Origin: Paractinoplanes atraurantiacus | GTDB lineage: Bacteria; Actinomycetota; Actinomycetes; Mycobacteriales; Micromonosporaceae | Length of the DNA: 64,000 nt | NCBI RefSeq assembly: GCF_900215205.1 | Contig: NZ_OBDY01000019.1 | Coordinates: 62,001 to 126,000, forward strand | Reading direction: 5' to 3' | Part shown: positions 51,614-60,508 of the stretch, piece by piece | How positions within the stretch are numbered: position 1 is the stretch's first letter | How the letters are laid out: each line of letters opens with the position of its first letter | The notes under the pieces: model-generated | Told to the model about the DNA's origin: nothing | Seen by the model: the letters and a program-made list of their open reading frames with translations, nothing else | The model's database searches: none | Translations under genes and position numbers: made by a program

Positions 51614-52174
51614 CTAGAGGTACTGACCCGTTCGGCCGCCCTCGCCCTGCTGGGTGGGCATGCCGGGCAGCGCGCCCATGGGCAGCGCCGGCCGGCCGCC
51701 GCCACCGCCGCGCATCTGCTCGAGCTGGAGCCGGGCCGCCATCTGCTGGGCGACCAGGGCGGCCTGGATGCCGTGGAAGAGACCCTCGAGCCAGCCGACC
51801 AGCTGGGCCTGGGCGATGCGCAGCTCGGCCTCGCTGGGCGGGGTGTCGCCCTCGAACGGCAGCGAGAGGCGCTCGAGCTCCTCGCGCAGCTCGGGCGCGA
51901 GGCCGTCCTCGAGCTCGGTGATCGACCGCTGGTGGATCTCACGGAGCCGGCCCCGGCTCGCCTCGTCGAGAGGCGCCGCCCGGACCTCCTCGAGCAGCTG
52001 CTTGATCATGCTGCCGATCCGCATGACCTTGGCGGGCTGCTCGATCAGGTTGCCCGGCGCTTCGGGATCGAGCTTGCCGTCGGCGTCCATGGTGCCCAGC
52101 GGGCGCCCGTCGGGGCCGACCACGATCACGGAGCCGTCTTCCTGCTTCTCCATGGTGCGGTTCTCGTCGGTCAT
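51614..52174 (-). CDS. bpa: bacterial proteasome activator
   Basis: A 186-residue ATP-independent activator of the actinobacterial 20S proteasome (PafE/Bpa, DUF2587). The helical domain DEASRGRLREIHQRSITELE, DGLAPELREELERLSLPF and AQLVGWLEGLFHGIQAALVA forms the ring-building bundle. The C terminus G-Q-Y-L is the HbYX-type tail that opens the proteasome gate. A Gly/Pro-rich linker separates core and tail. ATG 52174 is used; ATG 52183 is an alternative. No proteasome subunit gene is in the window. Confidence 0.95.
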   Translation of the reverse strand: MTDENRTMEKQEDGSVIVVGPDGRPLGTMDADGKLDPEAPGNLIEQPAKVMRIGSMIKQLLEEVRAAPLDEASRGRLREIHQRSITELEDGLAPELREELERLSLPFEGDTPPSEAELRIAQAQLVGWLEGLFHGIQAALVAQQMAARLQLEQMRGGGGGRPALPMGALPGMPTQQGEGGRTGQYL

Positions 52175-52209
52175 GCCGTCCATCTTCCCGCACCCGCTCC
52201 GAACAACCG

Positions 52210-53037
52210 CTACGGCCTCAGCTCGGCCACGGCACATTTGACACTGCCGCCGCCACGCTTGAGCTCGGAGAGGTCGACGTGCACGGGGTGGTAGCCGGCC
52301 GCACGCACCCGGTCACCCATCGCGATGGCCTCGGTGTTGAGGATCACGTGCCGGCCGTCGCTGACCAGGTTCAGCCCGAACGCCTCGGCGTCCTCCCGGT
52401 CGGCGATCACCGCGTCCGGGAAGAGCTGGGCCAGCACGCGCTGCGAGCCCTCGGAGAAGGCGCCGGGGTAGTACGCGATGGTGCGGTCGTCAAGCGCGGC
52501 CAGCGCCGTGTCGAGGTGGTAGAAGGCCGGGTCGACCAGCCGCAGGGAGAGCACCGGGCGGCCCAGCACCTCCTGCGCCTCGGCGTGCGCGCTGGGGTCG
52601 GTCCGGAAGCCGTAGCCGGCCAGGACCAGGCCGCCGTAGGCGGCGGGCAGATAGGCGAAGTCGCCCTCGCCCTCGTTGATGTGCGCCGGCCCGGCGAAAC
52701 GCCAGCCGCCGGCGCCGTAGAAGGCGGCGTGCGCGTCCGCCTCGGCCGCGCGCTCCGGGAAGCGGAAGCGGGCGCCGTAGACGGCGCCGTCGACGGAGAA
52801 GGCGCCGTTGGCCGCGTAGACCATGTCGGGCAGGCCGGGCACGGCGTCGAGCACGTGCACCGTGTGGCCGAGGTCGCCGAGCGTGTCGCGCAGGACCGAC
52901 CACTGTTTGACCGCGAGCGCCGCGTCGACCGGGACGGTCGTGTCCATCCAGGGGTTGATCGCGTACTCGACCGTGAAATGCTCCGGGGGACACATGAGAT
53001 ATGTCCGATTCCGCGGCTGGCGCTCGCTGTGGTTCAT
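52210..53037 (-). CDS. ddaH: dimethylargininase (amidinotransferase-fold hydrolase)
   Basis: A 275-residue enzyme of the guanidino-group-modifying superfamily that hydrolyses methylated arginines or related compounds to citrulline. Features: RTYLMCPPEHFTVEYAINPW, DMVYAANGAFSVDG, EGEGDFAYLP, FYHLDTALAALDD with the catalytic histidine, and C-terminal nucleophile C268 in GGGSVKCAVAELRP. In many actinobacteria it neighbours an Lrp regulator, as here, and ornithine aminotransferase, which is absent. It diverges from the Lrp gene at 53105 across a short spacer. Confidence 0.9.
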   Translation of the reverse strand: MNHSERQPRNRTYLMCPPEHFTVEYAINPWMDTTVPVDAALAVKQWSVLRDTLGDLGHTVHVLDAVPGLPDMVYAANGAFSVDGAVYGARFRFPERAAEADAHAAFYGAGGWRFAGPAHINEGEGDFAYLPAAYGGLVLAGYGFRTDPSAHAEAQEVLGRPVLSLRLVDPAFYHLDTALAALDDRTIAYYPGAFSEGSQRVLAQLFPDAVIADREDAEAFGLNLVSDGRHVILNTEAIAMGDRVRAAGYHPVHVDLSELKRGGGSVKCAVAELRP

Positions 53038-53104
53038 GACCTAGAGCGTAGGTAGGCTCAGGCGCACGAAACAGCGTGAAATCTTGCTCATCGGAGGCGA
53101 ATCG

Positions 53105-53575
53105 TTGCAGATGGACGCGGTAGACCAGCGAATCGTTGCGTTGCTGGTGGCTGACGCACGATCGTCGTACGCCGAGATCGGCGCCAAGGTCTCACTGTCG
53201 GCCCCGGCGGTGAAACGACGGGTCGACCGGCTTCGATCCAGTGGGGTGATCAAGGGATTCACCACGGTGATCGAGCCGTCGGCGGTGGGGTGGACGACCG
53301 AGGCGTTCGTCGAGCTTTTCTGCACCGGGCGGACCACACCGGCCCAGATCACGGTGGCCACCCGGCGCCATCCCGAGGTGGTGGGGGCCTACACGGTCTC
53401 GGGGGAGGCGGACGCTCTGGTGCACCTGCGGGCGGCCGACATCGGCCACCTCGAGCAGGCGCTGGAGAAGCTGCGGGCGGAGCCCTTCGTGACCTCGACC
53501 CGCAGCATGATCGTGCTGTCCCGCTTGGTGGAGACGCCGACGCCGGTTCCCGCCTCGTTGGGAACCGTCCTGTAG
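53105..53575 (+). CDS. Lrp/AsnC family transcriptional regulator
   Basis: A 156-residue regulator. The N-terminal helix-turn-helix is MDAVDQRIVALLVADARSSYAEIG then LSAPAVKRRVDRLRSSGVIK, and the C-terminal RAM effector domain reads VGAYTVSGEADALVHLRAAD. It most likely controls the divergent dimethylargininase gene in response to an amino acid such as arginine. TTG 53105 sits 7 bases after GGAGG and is my choice; ATG 53111 is the alternative. The beta-propeller lipoprotein gene follows 20 bases later. Confidence 0.92.
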   Translation: MQMDAVDQRIVALLVADARSSYAEIGAKVSLSAPAVKRRVDRLRSSGVIKGFTTVIEPSAVGWTTEAFVELFCTGRTTPAQITVATRRHPEVVGAYTVSGEADALVHLRAADIGHLEQALEKLRAEPFVTSTRSMIVLSRLVETPTPVPASLGTVL

Positions 53576-53595
53576 GTGGCGGCGTCCAATCGGAC

Positions 53596-55338
53596 ATGTC
53601 GCGTCGATCCTGGCTCTTCGCCGCACTGGCCGTCCTCCCGCTGGCCGGGTGCACCGGCTCGCCGGCCCCCTCCTCCACCTCCACCTCCACCGCCCGGCCT
53701 GCCTTGACGTTGGTGGCTTTCGACTCCTGCGCCCAGCTCGAGAAGGAGCTGCGGGCCGCGGCCAAGAAATACGGCCGGGAGCCGGTGGCCATCGACGACA
53801 TGCGGGCGATGCCCGAACAGGCGCGGGGCGGCGTCCCGGCCGCGAAGTCCTACTCCGGCACCAACGTGCACGAGGCCGGCGCCGACGAGCCCGACATCGT
53901 CAAGACCGACGGCCGGCGGATCGTCACCGTCACCGGCGGTGTCCTCAAGGTCGTCGACCCCGCCACCCGCACGCAGACCGGACGCCTCGATCTCGGCATC
54001 GAGTCGTTCGGCGAGCCGAAGCTGCTGCTCTCCGGTGATCACGCGCTGGTGCTCGCGGACGGCGGACCCTCGTACCTCAAGGACTCGGCCCGTTTCTCCA
54101 GGCCGGACGGCGGCCGGTCCGAGGTGCTGCTGATCGATCTGACCGGCACGCCGCGGCTGCTCAGCCGCTACCGCGGGGACGGCTCGCTGGTCGACGCCCG
54201 GCAGACCGGCAGTGTGGCCCGGGTCGTGCTGAGCAGCCGGCCGCAGATCGACTCGTGGGTGCCGGCCTGGGAAATCACGACCGGTTCGGCCCGCACCACC
54301 GGGAAGCTCGACTGCTCGCAGGTCAGCAAGCCCGAGACGTTCACCGGCGCCTCGATGCTGCGGGTGCTGACCTTCGACCTGGCCGCGACCGCGCTCAGTG
54401 ACGGCTCGCCGGTTGCGCTCGTCGCCGACGGTGACGCCGTTTACGCCACCGAGAGCAGCCTCTACATCGCCAACAACGAGAGCCCGGCGTTCCGGCGCAG
54501 GGTCTCCTCCGCGGGCGACGTCGCTCCCGACGCCGTTCCGAAACGCGACACCGAGATCTACCGCTTCACCCTGCCGCCGGCCGGCAAGCCCGTTTACGTC
54601 GCGGCCGGAAAGGTGCCCGGCACGCTGCTCAACCAGTACTCGATGTCCGAATGGGACGGTCATCTGCGGGTGGCTACGACCAACCCGGCGAGCGAGAGCT
54701 CGGCGGTGCGGGTGCTGAAGGAGAGCAACGGAAAACTCGCCGAGGTCGGCTCGGTGGACGGTCTGGGCAAGGGCGAACAGATTTATTCCGTACGCTTCCT
54801 CGGCGCTCGCGGCTATGTGGTCACGTTCCGCCAGACCGACCCGCTCTACAGCCTCGACCTGGCCGACCCGGCCCACCCCCGGTTCACCGGCGAACTGAAG
54901 ATCAACGGCTATTCGGCGCACCTTCAGCCGGCCGGCGAGAACAGGCTGATCGGCATCGGCCAGGAGGCGACCTCCGAGGGCCGGCCGCTCGGCACCCAGA
55001 TCTCGCTGTTCGACGTGAGCGATCCGGCCGCACCGCGCCGCCTCGACCAGCACGTCGTTCCCGGTTCGATGTCGGAGGCCGAGATCGACCCGCACGCGGT
55101 GCTGTGGTGGGAGGCGACGTCGCTGCTGGTCGTCCCGCTCAGCGACGCCCGATCCGACGGGCCGCTGGCCCTGCACGTCACCGGCGATCAGCTGAAGCCC
55201 GCGGACCGGCTGACCATGAACGGCCCGGTGCGCCGGTCGCTGGTCATCGGCGACGTGCTCTGGTCGGTGGCCGACTCCGGCCTACTCGCCTCGAACGCGT
55301 CCACCTTGGACAAGATCACCTGGGTCGCCCTGAAGTGA
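53596..55338 (+). CDS. beta-propeller lipoprotein (PF09826 type)
   Basis: A 580-residue exported protein. The signal ends in the lipobox L-A-G-C (residues 16-19), so it is membrane-anchored outside the cell. The rest is a beta-propeller of the secreted C-terminal beta-propeller family, with GTNVHEAGADEPDIVKTDGR as the diagnostic block, DRYLL-like repeats and VGSVDGLGKGEQIYSVRFLG. Function is unknown; related proteins occur in archaea and actinobacteria. It lies 20 bases after the Lrp gene. A hairpin follows its stop. Confidence 0.88.
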   Translation: MSRRSWLFAALAVLPLAGCTGSPAPSSTSTSTARPALTLVAFDSCAQLEKELRAAAKKYGREPVAIDDMRAMPEQARGGVPAAKSYSGTNVHEAGADEPDIVKTDGRRIVTVTGGVLKVVDPATRTQTGRLDLGIESFGEPKLLLSGDHALVLADGGPSYLKDSARFSRPDGGRSEVLLIDLTGTPRLLSRYRGDGSLVDARQTGSVARVVLSSRPQIDSWVPAWEITTGSARTTGKLDCSQVSKPETFTGASMLRVLTFDLAATALSDGSPVALVADGDAVYATESSLYIANNESPAFRRRVSSAGDVAPDAVPKRDTEIYRFTLPPAGKPVYVAAGKVPGTLLNQYSMSEWDGHLRVATTNPASESSAVRVLKESNGKLAEVGSVDGLGKGEQIYSVRFLGARGYVVTFRQTDPLYSLDLADPAHPRFTGELKINGYSAHLQPAGENRLIGIGQEATSEGRPLGTQISLFDVSDPAAPRRLDQHVVPGSMSEAEIDPHAVLWWEATSLLVVPLSDARSDGPLALHVTGDQLKPADRLTMNGPVRRSLVIGDVLWSVADSGLLASNASTLDKITWVALK

Positions 55339-55352
55339 CCCGGCCATGAGCC

Positions 55353-55409
55353 GGGGCCCGCCCCGACCGGTCGCGGTTTCAGCCCCGCGTGGCCGGCGGG
55401 GCGGGACCC
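55353..55409. terminator. bidirectional hairpin between convergent genes
   Basis: CCCGCCCCG (55357-55365) pairs perfectly with CGGGGCGGG (55397-55405), with flanking GGG/CCC adding to the stem. It lies between the beta-propeller gene and the convergent YbjN-like gene and could serve both. The loop is about 31 bases and contains a smaller stem. Confidence 0.55.
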
Positions 55410-55455
55410 ACCCTCTCGCTCAAGAAGTCGGCCGGCGGGCGGCTCACCCCTCTGG

Positions 55456-56547
55456 CTACAGGTACATTCCCGGGCGGTGGTCGTCGGTGGCCGGCTCTTT
55501 CGGCGGCACGGCGGGCTTGTCGCCCTCGCCGAAGAAGCGCTTGCCGCCGAACTCGCCGTGCAGCCGGTCGTCCAGCTCGTCGGCCAGGCCGGTCATGACC
55601 TGCACGGCCAGCATGAGGTGGGTGGCCTGGAAGTTGCGCCCGAAGACCGGGATGGACGCCCACACCGTGTCCTGCGCGCAGTAGAGGCGGCCGATCGGCA
55701 TGCGGTTGGTCAGCTCGGAGAGCTTCACGTAGAGCAGCTCGGTCGGCTCGACCTCGGTGAGGATCGGCGAGAAGACGTCGACGAGCGGCGGGTTGTCGCG
55801 CACCCGCACGAAGACCATGGCCGAACCGGCCCGGATGCTGATGTCGCCGTCGGCGTCGAACTGCAACTGGTCGACGGTGGTCTTCGACATGGTGGCCACG
55901 ACCGTGCGGACCCGCTCGTCGAGCGGCACGACCTCGTCGGCGGCGTCGGCCAGGGCCGCGGCCAGCGTGCCGTCCTCGTCGAGGTCGTCGAGGCTCAGCT
56001 CGGCGTCGATGCTGGGCTCGTGCCGGGCGGTCCCCAGCGGCGCGGAGTCGATCGGCTCGTCGTTCTCGTCGTGCACCAGGTAGACGAGGAAGGCCGGGTG
56101 CGGCGCCCCGTAGACGTCCCGCAGGGTGCGCGCGATGACGGTGGCGAACGAGCCGGACTTGTCCTGGGTGGAGCTGAGGCCGAACGAGTCGCCGGACCCG
56201 GGCAGCACTCCCGGCGGCGACCAGCCGAGCGCGACCAGCTCGCCGATCGACGAGCGGTCCATCCGGTAGCCCTCGGGCAGCCCCGCGTTGCCGGTGGCCA
56301 GCGCCTCGACGACGCCACCCTCGCGCACCCGGATGCTGACCGAGTAGACGGCCATGCCGGTGCCCGAGGCGGTCGGGTCGAGCGTCAGATCGACGTGCCC
56401 ACCCTCCTGCAGGGTGGGAAGGAGGCCGGCCAGCGCCGTACCGAACTCACGCCACGCGTCGACGACCTTGGCCCGCAGGTCGGCCGTGGTCGGCTCGTCC
56501 AGGAAAACAGCCTCGGTGGACGCGCCCTCGGCGCTCTCTGCCGTCAT
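55456..56547 (-). CDS. YbjN/type-III-secretion-chaperone-like fold protein ending GMYL
   Basis: A 363-residue soluble protein with two related halves: residues about 20-170 (VVDAWREFGTALAGLLPTLQ, GGHVDLTLDPTASGTGMAVY, YRMDRSSIGELVALGWSPP) and 195-345 (VRTVVATMSKTTVDQLQFDA, GDISIRAGSAMVFVRVRDNP, LLYVKLSELTNRMPIGRLYC). The fold class is that of the T3SS chaperone/YbjN domains, common and uncharacterised in actinobacteria. GGAGGTGA precedes ATG 56547. The C terminus P-G-M-Y-L resembles the G-Q-Y-L tail of proteasome activators. Role unknown. Confidence 0.78.
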   Translation of the reverse strand: MTAESAEGASTEAVFLDEPTTADLRAKVVDAWREFGTALAGLLPTLQEGGHVDLTLDPTASGTGMAVYSVSIRVREGGVVEALATGNAGLPEGYRMDRSSIGELVALGWSPPGVLPGSGDSFGLSSTQDKSGSFATVIARTLRDVYGAPHPAFLVYLVHDENDEPIDSAPLGTARHEPSIDAELSLDDLDEDGTLAAALADAADEVVPLDERVRTVVATMSKTTVDQLQFDADGDISIRAGSAMVFVRVRDNPPLVDVFSPILTEVEPTELLYVKLSELTNRMPIGRLYCAQDTVWASIPVFGRNFQATHLMLAVQVMTGLADELDDRLHGEFGGKRFFGEGDKPAVPPKEPATDDHRPGMYL

Positions 56548-56671
56548 GATCGTCACCTCCGTTCCCGCCACCCTATCGAGCGCCGTCCGCCCGCACGCGC
56601 CCGTATCGGAGGTTGGAACGCTCAGGCCGCCTCGCCCTGCTCCCCGCGCAGGTAGTCGCGCCCCGCGCCGC

Positions 56672-56920
56672 TCAAGCCGTCTCGACCTGCTCGCCGCTCC
56701 AGCCCAGGGCGAGCGCGCGAACTTTCTCAACCGCCTCCGCCGGATCGGCGCCACGACCAACGGCAAGCCCGATGAGGTACGCCGACACGGGCGCCCCAGG
56801 CCGCACCACGTTGTGGGCCACATCTTTGGCCAGCCCCAGCACAGCCCCGGTGGGCACCTCAGCCGGATCGATTCCCAGCTCGGCCCCGACCACCTTGATC
56901 CAAGCGTCGAGATCACTCAT
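56672..56920 (-). CDS. DUF6457 domain protein
   Basis: An 82-residue helical protein, [20 protein letters not shown] then [20 protein letters not shown] and [20 protein letters not shown], matching DUF6457. In many actinobacteria this small domain follows or is fused to MobA-like guanylyltransferases, as here, where its ATG overlaps the MobA stop (ATGA). It may be involved in molybdenum cofactor maturation. The function is not established. Confidence 0.85.
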   Translation of the reverse strand: MSDLDAWIKVVGAELGIDPAEVPTGAVLGLAKDVAHNVVRPGAPVSAYLIGLAVGRGADPAEAVEKVRALALGWSGEQVETA

Positions 56921-57516
56921 CGAGCCCACTCCTCGGCGGTGCGCAGGTCGTCGTCGGTGTCGCAGTCGAACCAGGGCGGCGGGCCCGGACGGCGCCACGA
57001 CACCTCGGCCACCCGCAGATGCTCCATGAGTTCGCGCACCGAGGCGCCGTCCAGTCCGCCGCGCTCCTGGGCCAGCTTGTCGATCGCCTCGCGCAGCCGC
57101 GCCGTACGCCACACTCCGCAGAGCATCTGCCGCCGCCCTTCGGCGTCGCGGTAGACCGCACCCTGCATGGGCGCCGACTCCGCGGTCAGCCGCAGCACGT
57201 CGATCGCCTCACCGGTGAGGAACGGCAGGTCGGCCGCGAGCAGCGCGGTGAAGGTGACATCCTCGGGCACCAGCGCGAGCCCCGCCGCCGTAGCCGCGAC
57301 GGGCCCACCACCGGGCGGGTCCTCACGTGTCGAATGCACCGGCACGGGCAGGTCGGGCGGCACCGGCCCGACGACGACGCGGGGGTCGGCATCGTGCACA
57401 GCGGCCAGCACTCTGGTCAGCATGGATTGACCGGCCACGGGCAGGGTCGGCTTGTCCGCGCCACCCATCCGCCGCGCCGCACCACCGGCCAGCACCACCG
57501 CAGCAAATCCCCCCAC
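56917..57516 (-). CDS. mobA: molybdenum cofactor guanylyltransferase-like protein
   Basis: A 199-residue nucleotidyltransferase. [20 protein letters not shown] contains the LAGGxxxRMGxxDK GTP-binding signature; [15 protein letters not shown] holds the metal-binding aspartate region. It would attach GMP to molybdopterin to form the guanine dinucleotide cofactor used by formate dehydrogenase and related enzymes. It is coupled to DUF6457 downstream and is divergent from fdhD (57739), a formate dehydrogenase maturation gene. Some homologues act on other substrates. Confidence 0.88.
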   Translation of the reverse strand: MGGFAAVVLAGGAARRMGGADKPTLPVAGQSMLTRVLAAVHDADPRVVVGPVPPDLPVPVHSTREDPPGGGPVAATAAGLALVPEDVTFTALLAADLPFLTGEAIDVLRLTAESAPMQGAVYRDAEGRRQMLCGVWRTARLREAIDKLAQERGGLDGASVRELMEHLRVAEVSWRRPGPPPWFDCDTDDDLRTAEEWAR

Positions 57517-57738
57517 GTACGTACCGTATCCCGACCGCGTGTCGAGCGTGACCGCGCGCTCAGTTACCTGTGGCGGATCACTCCCGCTCCCCTGTCGAGT
57601 GGATCTCCCCTCTACCTGGTCGCAGCCCTCTCACCCCCGACGAACCACAGATCACCCACCGCTCCCCTGTGGCGGAACACTCGTCGGCCGCCCTCGGCTG
57701 GCCGCGACGCCGGCCGCGGACCGGCCTACGCTCGACGC

Positions 57739-58566
57739 ATGGCGAGGACGATGACCCGGCGGCCGGTCGTGAAGATCAACCTGGACGCGACCGGGGAACC
57801 GCGCCGCCGCCCGGACGATCTCGCCGCCGAGGAGCCGCTGGAGATCCGCGTCCGCAAGGAACCGCTGGCTGTCACCATGCGCACCCCCGGTCAGGACATC
57901 GATCTGGCCATGGGCTTCCTCCTCTCCGAGGGCGTCATCCGCTCGGCCGCGGATGTGGTCACCGCCCAGCTTTGTGCCGGCACCGACACCCCGAACACCT
58001 ACAACGTGGTCGACATCGTGCTCGGCGCCGACGTGCCCCCGCCGGTCACCGACCCGAGCCGGAACTTCTACACCACCAGCTCGTGCGGCGTCTGCGGCAA
58101 GGCGAGCATCGACGCCGTCCGCACGAAGTCCCCCTTCGATGTGTCCGCCGACCCGCTGACCGTCCCCGCCGCCACCCTCGCCGCCCTGCCCGACCGGCTG
58201 CGCGCCGCCCAGCGCACCTTCGACCGCACCGGCGGCCTGCACGCGGCCGGCCTGTTCACCGCCGACGGCGAGCTGGTCGTGCTCCGCGAGGACGTGGGCC
58301 GGCACAACGCGGTCGACAAGGTGATCGGCTGGGCGCTGCGCGAGGGCCGCCTGCCACTGAAAGGCCACCTCTTGCTGGTCTCGGGCCGGGCAAGCTTCGA
58401 GCTCACCCAGAAGGCCTGGATGGCCGGCCTGCCGATGCTCGCGGCCGTCTCCGCCCCAAGCACCCTGGCCGCCGAACTGGCCGACGAGGCCGGCATGACC
58501 CTCGTCGGCTTCCTCCGCGGCCAGAGCATGAACGTCTACACGTCCCCCCAGCGAGTAACCGTCTGA
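57739..58566 (+). CDS. fdhD: formate dehydrogenase accessory sulfurtransferase FdhD
   Basis: A 275-residue protein that moves sulfur to the molybdenum cofactor of formate dehydrogenase. The catalytic cysteines are C116 and C119 in [14 protein letters not shown]. Further blocks: [53 protein letters not shown] and [23 protein letters not shown] 57739 is the start. No formate dehydrogenase structural gene is present. A 16-bp tandem repeat follows 35 bases after the stop. Confidence 0.95.
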   Translation: MARTMTRRPVVKINLDATGEPRRRPDDLAAEEPLEIRVRKEPLAVTMRTPGQDIDLAMGFLLSEGVIRSAADVVTAQLCAGTDTPNTYNVVDIVLGADVPPPVTDPSRNFYTTSSCGVCGKASIDAVRTKSPFDVSADPLTVPAATLAALPDRLRAAQRTFDRTGGLHAAGLFTADGELVVLREDVGRHNAVDKVIGWALREGRLPLKGHLLLVSGRASFELTQKAWMAGLPMLAAVSAPSTLAAELADEAGMTLVGFLRGQSMNVYTSPQRVTV

Positions 58567-58601
58567 TCACTCCTCAGGCCCCAACCTTCATCGCCGCTCA
58601 C

Positions 58602-58665
58602 CGCTCATTGCCGGCACCGCCCATTGACGGCACCGCTCATTGCCGGCGCCGCTCATTGCCACGCC
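58602..58665. repeat. 16-bp tandem repeat (four copies) overlapping a gene 3' end
   Basis: Units CGCTCATTGCCGGCAC begin at 58602, 58618, 58634 and 58650 with one to five substitutions. The stop codon of the DUF4192 gene (TGA at 58639-58637) falls inside the third unit, so two copies are coding (the basic tail RRGNERRRQ-like end) and two are not. Confidence 0.88.
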
Positions 58666-59860
58666 GCGGACCGGCGGCTCCCTGCCACTGTCGACCGCCG
58701 AGCCCTTGCCTCTTCCAGCCGTCAACCCCCTGCTTGTCCCGGCTTGCAGCCCCCTGCCGGCTCCGGCCACCGGTCTTCAGCCGCTTGGTGGCCCGGGTAG
58801 CCGCCCGTGGATCGGCCGTCAACAGCAATCCCGGTGGGACCAGACGGGAGGGCGGCGCCAGATCCTCGACCGCGTGCGGCCCGATGCTCGCCGACAGGAG
58901 ACCGTCGAGCACGCCGAGCAGCCGATGGCCGGGATCCTCGCGCAGGCCACGGTCGAGAGCGACCCGAGCCAGCGGCCCGTTGCCCGCACGCCAGGCGACA
59001 TAGGCCAGCAGCGCCGCCGGGCCCGCCACGAACGCCGGCTCCACCCGCCGCAGCAGGCCGTTCCACAGCTCGAGCCGCCAGGGCTCCGGGCCGAACCGGT
59101 CGAGCGCGTAGCCCAACACCGCCGCATCAATCAGCACCACACCGAGCCAGGCCGCCTCGTCGTCGGTGAGCTCACCCCCTGACCGATGCCGGGCCTCGGC
59201 CTCGCGGACCGCCGCCCTCCCCACCCGCCGCACCAAACGCCCGCCCCGCTTCCCCGAACGCCCACCACGCCCCTCGACAAGCCCGTCGTGCTGCTCCGCG
59301 GCTCTGAGCTCGACCGCCCGGACAAGTGCCCTCGCGGTCGCCACCACCATGGCCGCGCGGGCCTCGCCGCCGACCGGGGCCACGGAGGCCACGAGGGCCT
59401 TGCGGTCGGGTAGCGCCACCATGCCGTTGAAGACGGCGGCGGCGGCGAGCGGATGGTGCGGCGGAAGGCAGGGATGGCCGTCGACCTGGCCGTCGCATGA
59501 CTCGGGACAGGAATAGGACCACCAGCGCCCCTCGGTCACCCTCAGCGCCTCGAACACCGACCCGCCGGCGCGCTCGAGCACGACCCTCGTCTGCTGAATT
59601 GCCCTGGTGACCCGCTCCTCAGAGCCGTACCCGATCACCGCGAAGAGGCGGACCCGCTGGTCGGCCACGCAGGCGGCCAGCGACACGCAATCGACGCTCA
59701 CACCCGGCGGCGGCAGGTCGTGCCGGGCCGCGAACGCGACCACACCGTCGAGCACGCCGAGGACGACGACGCTGTTGGTGGGATGGAATCCGATCAGGTA
59801 CGGCGTGGCGGTGATCAGCTCGGCGGCGGTGCGAACGGTGATCGAGCATTCGGGCGTCAT
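58637..59860 (-). CDS. DUF4192 domain protein
   Basis: A 407-residue cytoplasmic protein. The N-terminal domain TPYLIGFHPTNSVVVLGVLD, GVVAFAARHDLP and DQRVRLFAVIGYGSEERVTR is diagnostic for DUF4192, an actinobacterial family of unknown function. The C-terminal part carries YALDRFGPEPWRLELWNGLL and WRAGNGPLARVALDRGLRED, a tetratricopeptide-like segment. The last 40 residues are low-complexity and basic, partly encoded by the 16-bp repeat, suggesting the natural end was extended or altered. Confidence 0.87.
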   Translation of the reverse strand: MTPECSITVRTAAELITATPYLIGFHPTNSVVVLGVLDGVVAFAARHDLPPPGVSVDCVSLAACVADQRVRLFAVIGYGSEERVTRAIQQTRVVLERAGGSVFEALRVTEGRWWSYSCPESCDGQVDGHPCLPPHHPLAAAAVFNGMVALPDRKALVASVAPVGGEARAAMVVATARALVRAVELRAAEQHDGLVEGRGGRSGKRGGRLVRRVGRAAVREAEARHRSGGELTDDEAAWLGVVLIDAAVLGYALDRFGPEPWRLELWNGLLRRVEPAFVAGPAALLAYVAWRAGNGPLARVALDRGLREDPGHRLLGVLDGLLSASIGPHAVEDLAPPSRLVPPGLLLTADPRAATRATKRLKTGGRSRQGAASRDKQGVDGWKRQGLGGRQWQGAAGPRRGNERRRQ

Positions 59861-59926
59861 GCCGGCACTTTGCCGCGATCGGCTGGGCCGAGGCGTGCCG
59901 AATCGTCGATCTGTGGACGGCCGCCG

Positions 59927-59935
59927 TTATCCACA
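59927..59935 (+). promoter_or_regulatory. isolated DnaA-box-like site TTATCCACA
   Basis: A perfect TTATCCACA lies in the 88-base spacer between the acetyltransferase stop and the DUF4192 start, with an inverted partial match TGTGGAC at 59912-59918. Single sites TTGTCCACA occur at 61401-61409 and, on the minus strand, at 63149-63141. Confidence 0.35.
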
Positions 59936-59948
59936 GGCGGCCTTGTCA

Positions 59949-60452
59949 CTAAGAACGGAACTGCATGTCGTGCAGCTCGAGCCCTTCCTCCTGGCGCGCG
60001 TGTGGCGCGCGGTCGAGATCCAGGGTCAACTCGATCGACGACACCACGTCGTAGCCCGCCGCGTGCAGGCTGCGGATCGCGTCGACGTTGCGGGACTCGG
60101 GCGAAATGGTCAGCTGGGTCATGTTCCGCCGCCGGGCCTCGTTCGCGACGTGGCGCAGCAGCTTGCGGCCCACGCCCTTGTGCCGATGCGAGATGGTGAC
60201 GACGACCGGCTCGACCTCGCCGGCACGGCCCCGCAGCACGAGCCCGACCAGGCCGATCACCCCGTCGTCGGGATGGTCGGCGACCCACAGCCCGCCCAGG
60301 TCGAGCCGGGTCAGATATTCCTCGAAGCCCTCGCCGCCGTCCTGATCGGGCTCGCCGTACATCTGGTTGTGCTGGTTGGTCAGCTCGGCCCACAGGCGAC
60401 GGCCCGCGGAGTGGTCACTCGGACGGTACGAACGCACTGTGACAGGGCTCAT
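59949..60452 (-). CDS. GNAT family N-acetyltransferase
   Basis: A 167-residue acetyl-CoA-dependent acetyltransferase. VRSYRPSDHSAGRRLWAELT starts the fold, GLWVADHPDDGVIGLVGLVL and EPVVVTISHRHKGVGRKLLR carry the strand with the R/Q-x-x-G-x-G/A pyrophosphate loop (HKGVGRKL), and NVDAIRSLHAAGYDVVSSIE closes it. ATG 60452 was chosen. Substrate unknown. It is divergent from the fructosamine kinase gene at 60509. Confidence 0.9.
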   Translation of the reverse strand: MSPVTVRSYRPSDHSAGRRLWAELTNQHNQMYGEPDQDGGEGFEEYLTRLDLGGLWVADHPDDGVIGLVGLVLRGRAGEVEPVVVTISHRHKGVGRKLLRHVANEARRRNMTQLTISPESRNVDAIRSLHAAGYDVVSSIELTLDLDRAPHARQEEGLELHDMQFRS

Positions 60453-60508
60453 GCCGACATTTTGACTCCGATTTCGGGCAGCCGTAAGCCGAAGCGGAAG
60501 ATAAGGCG

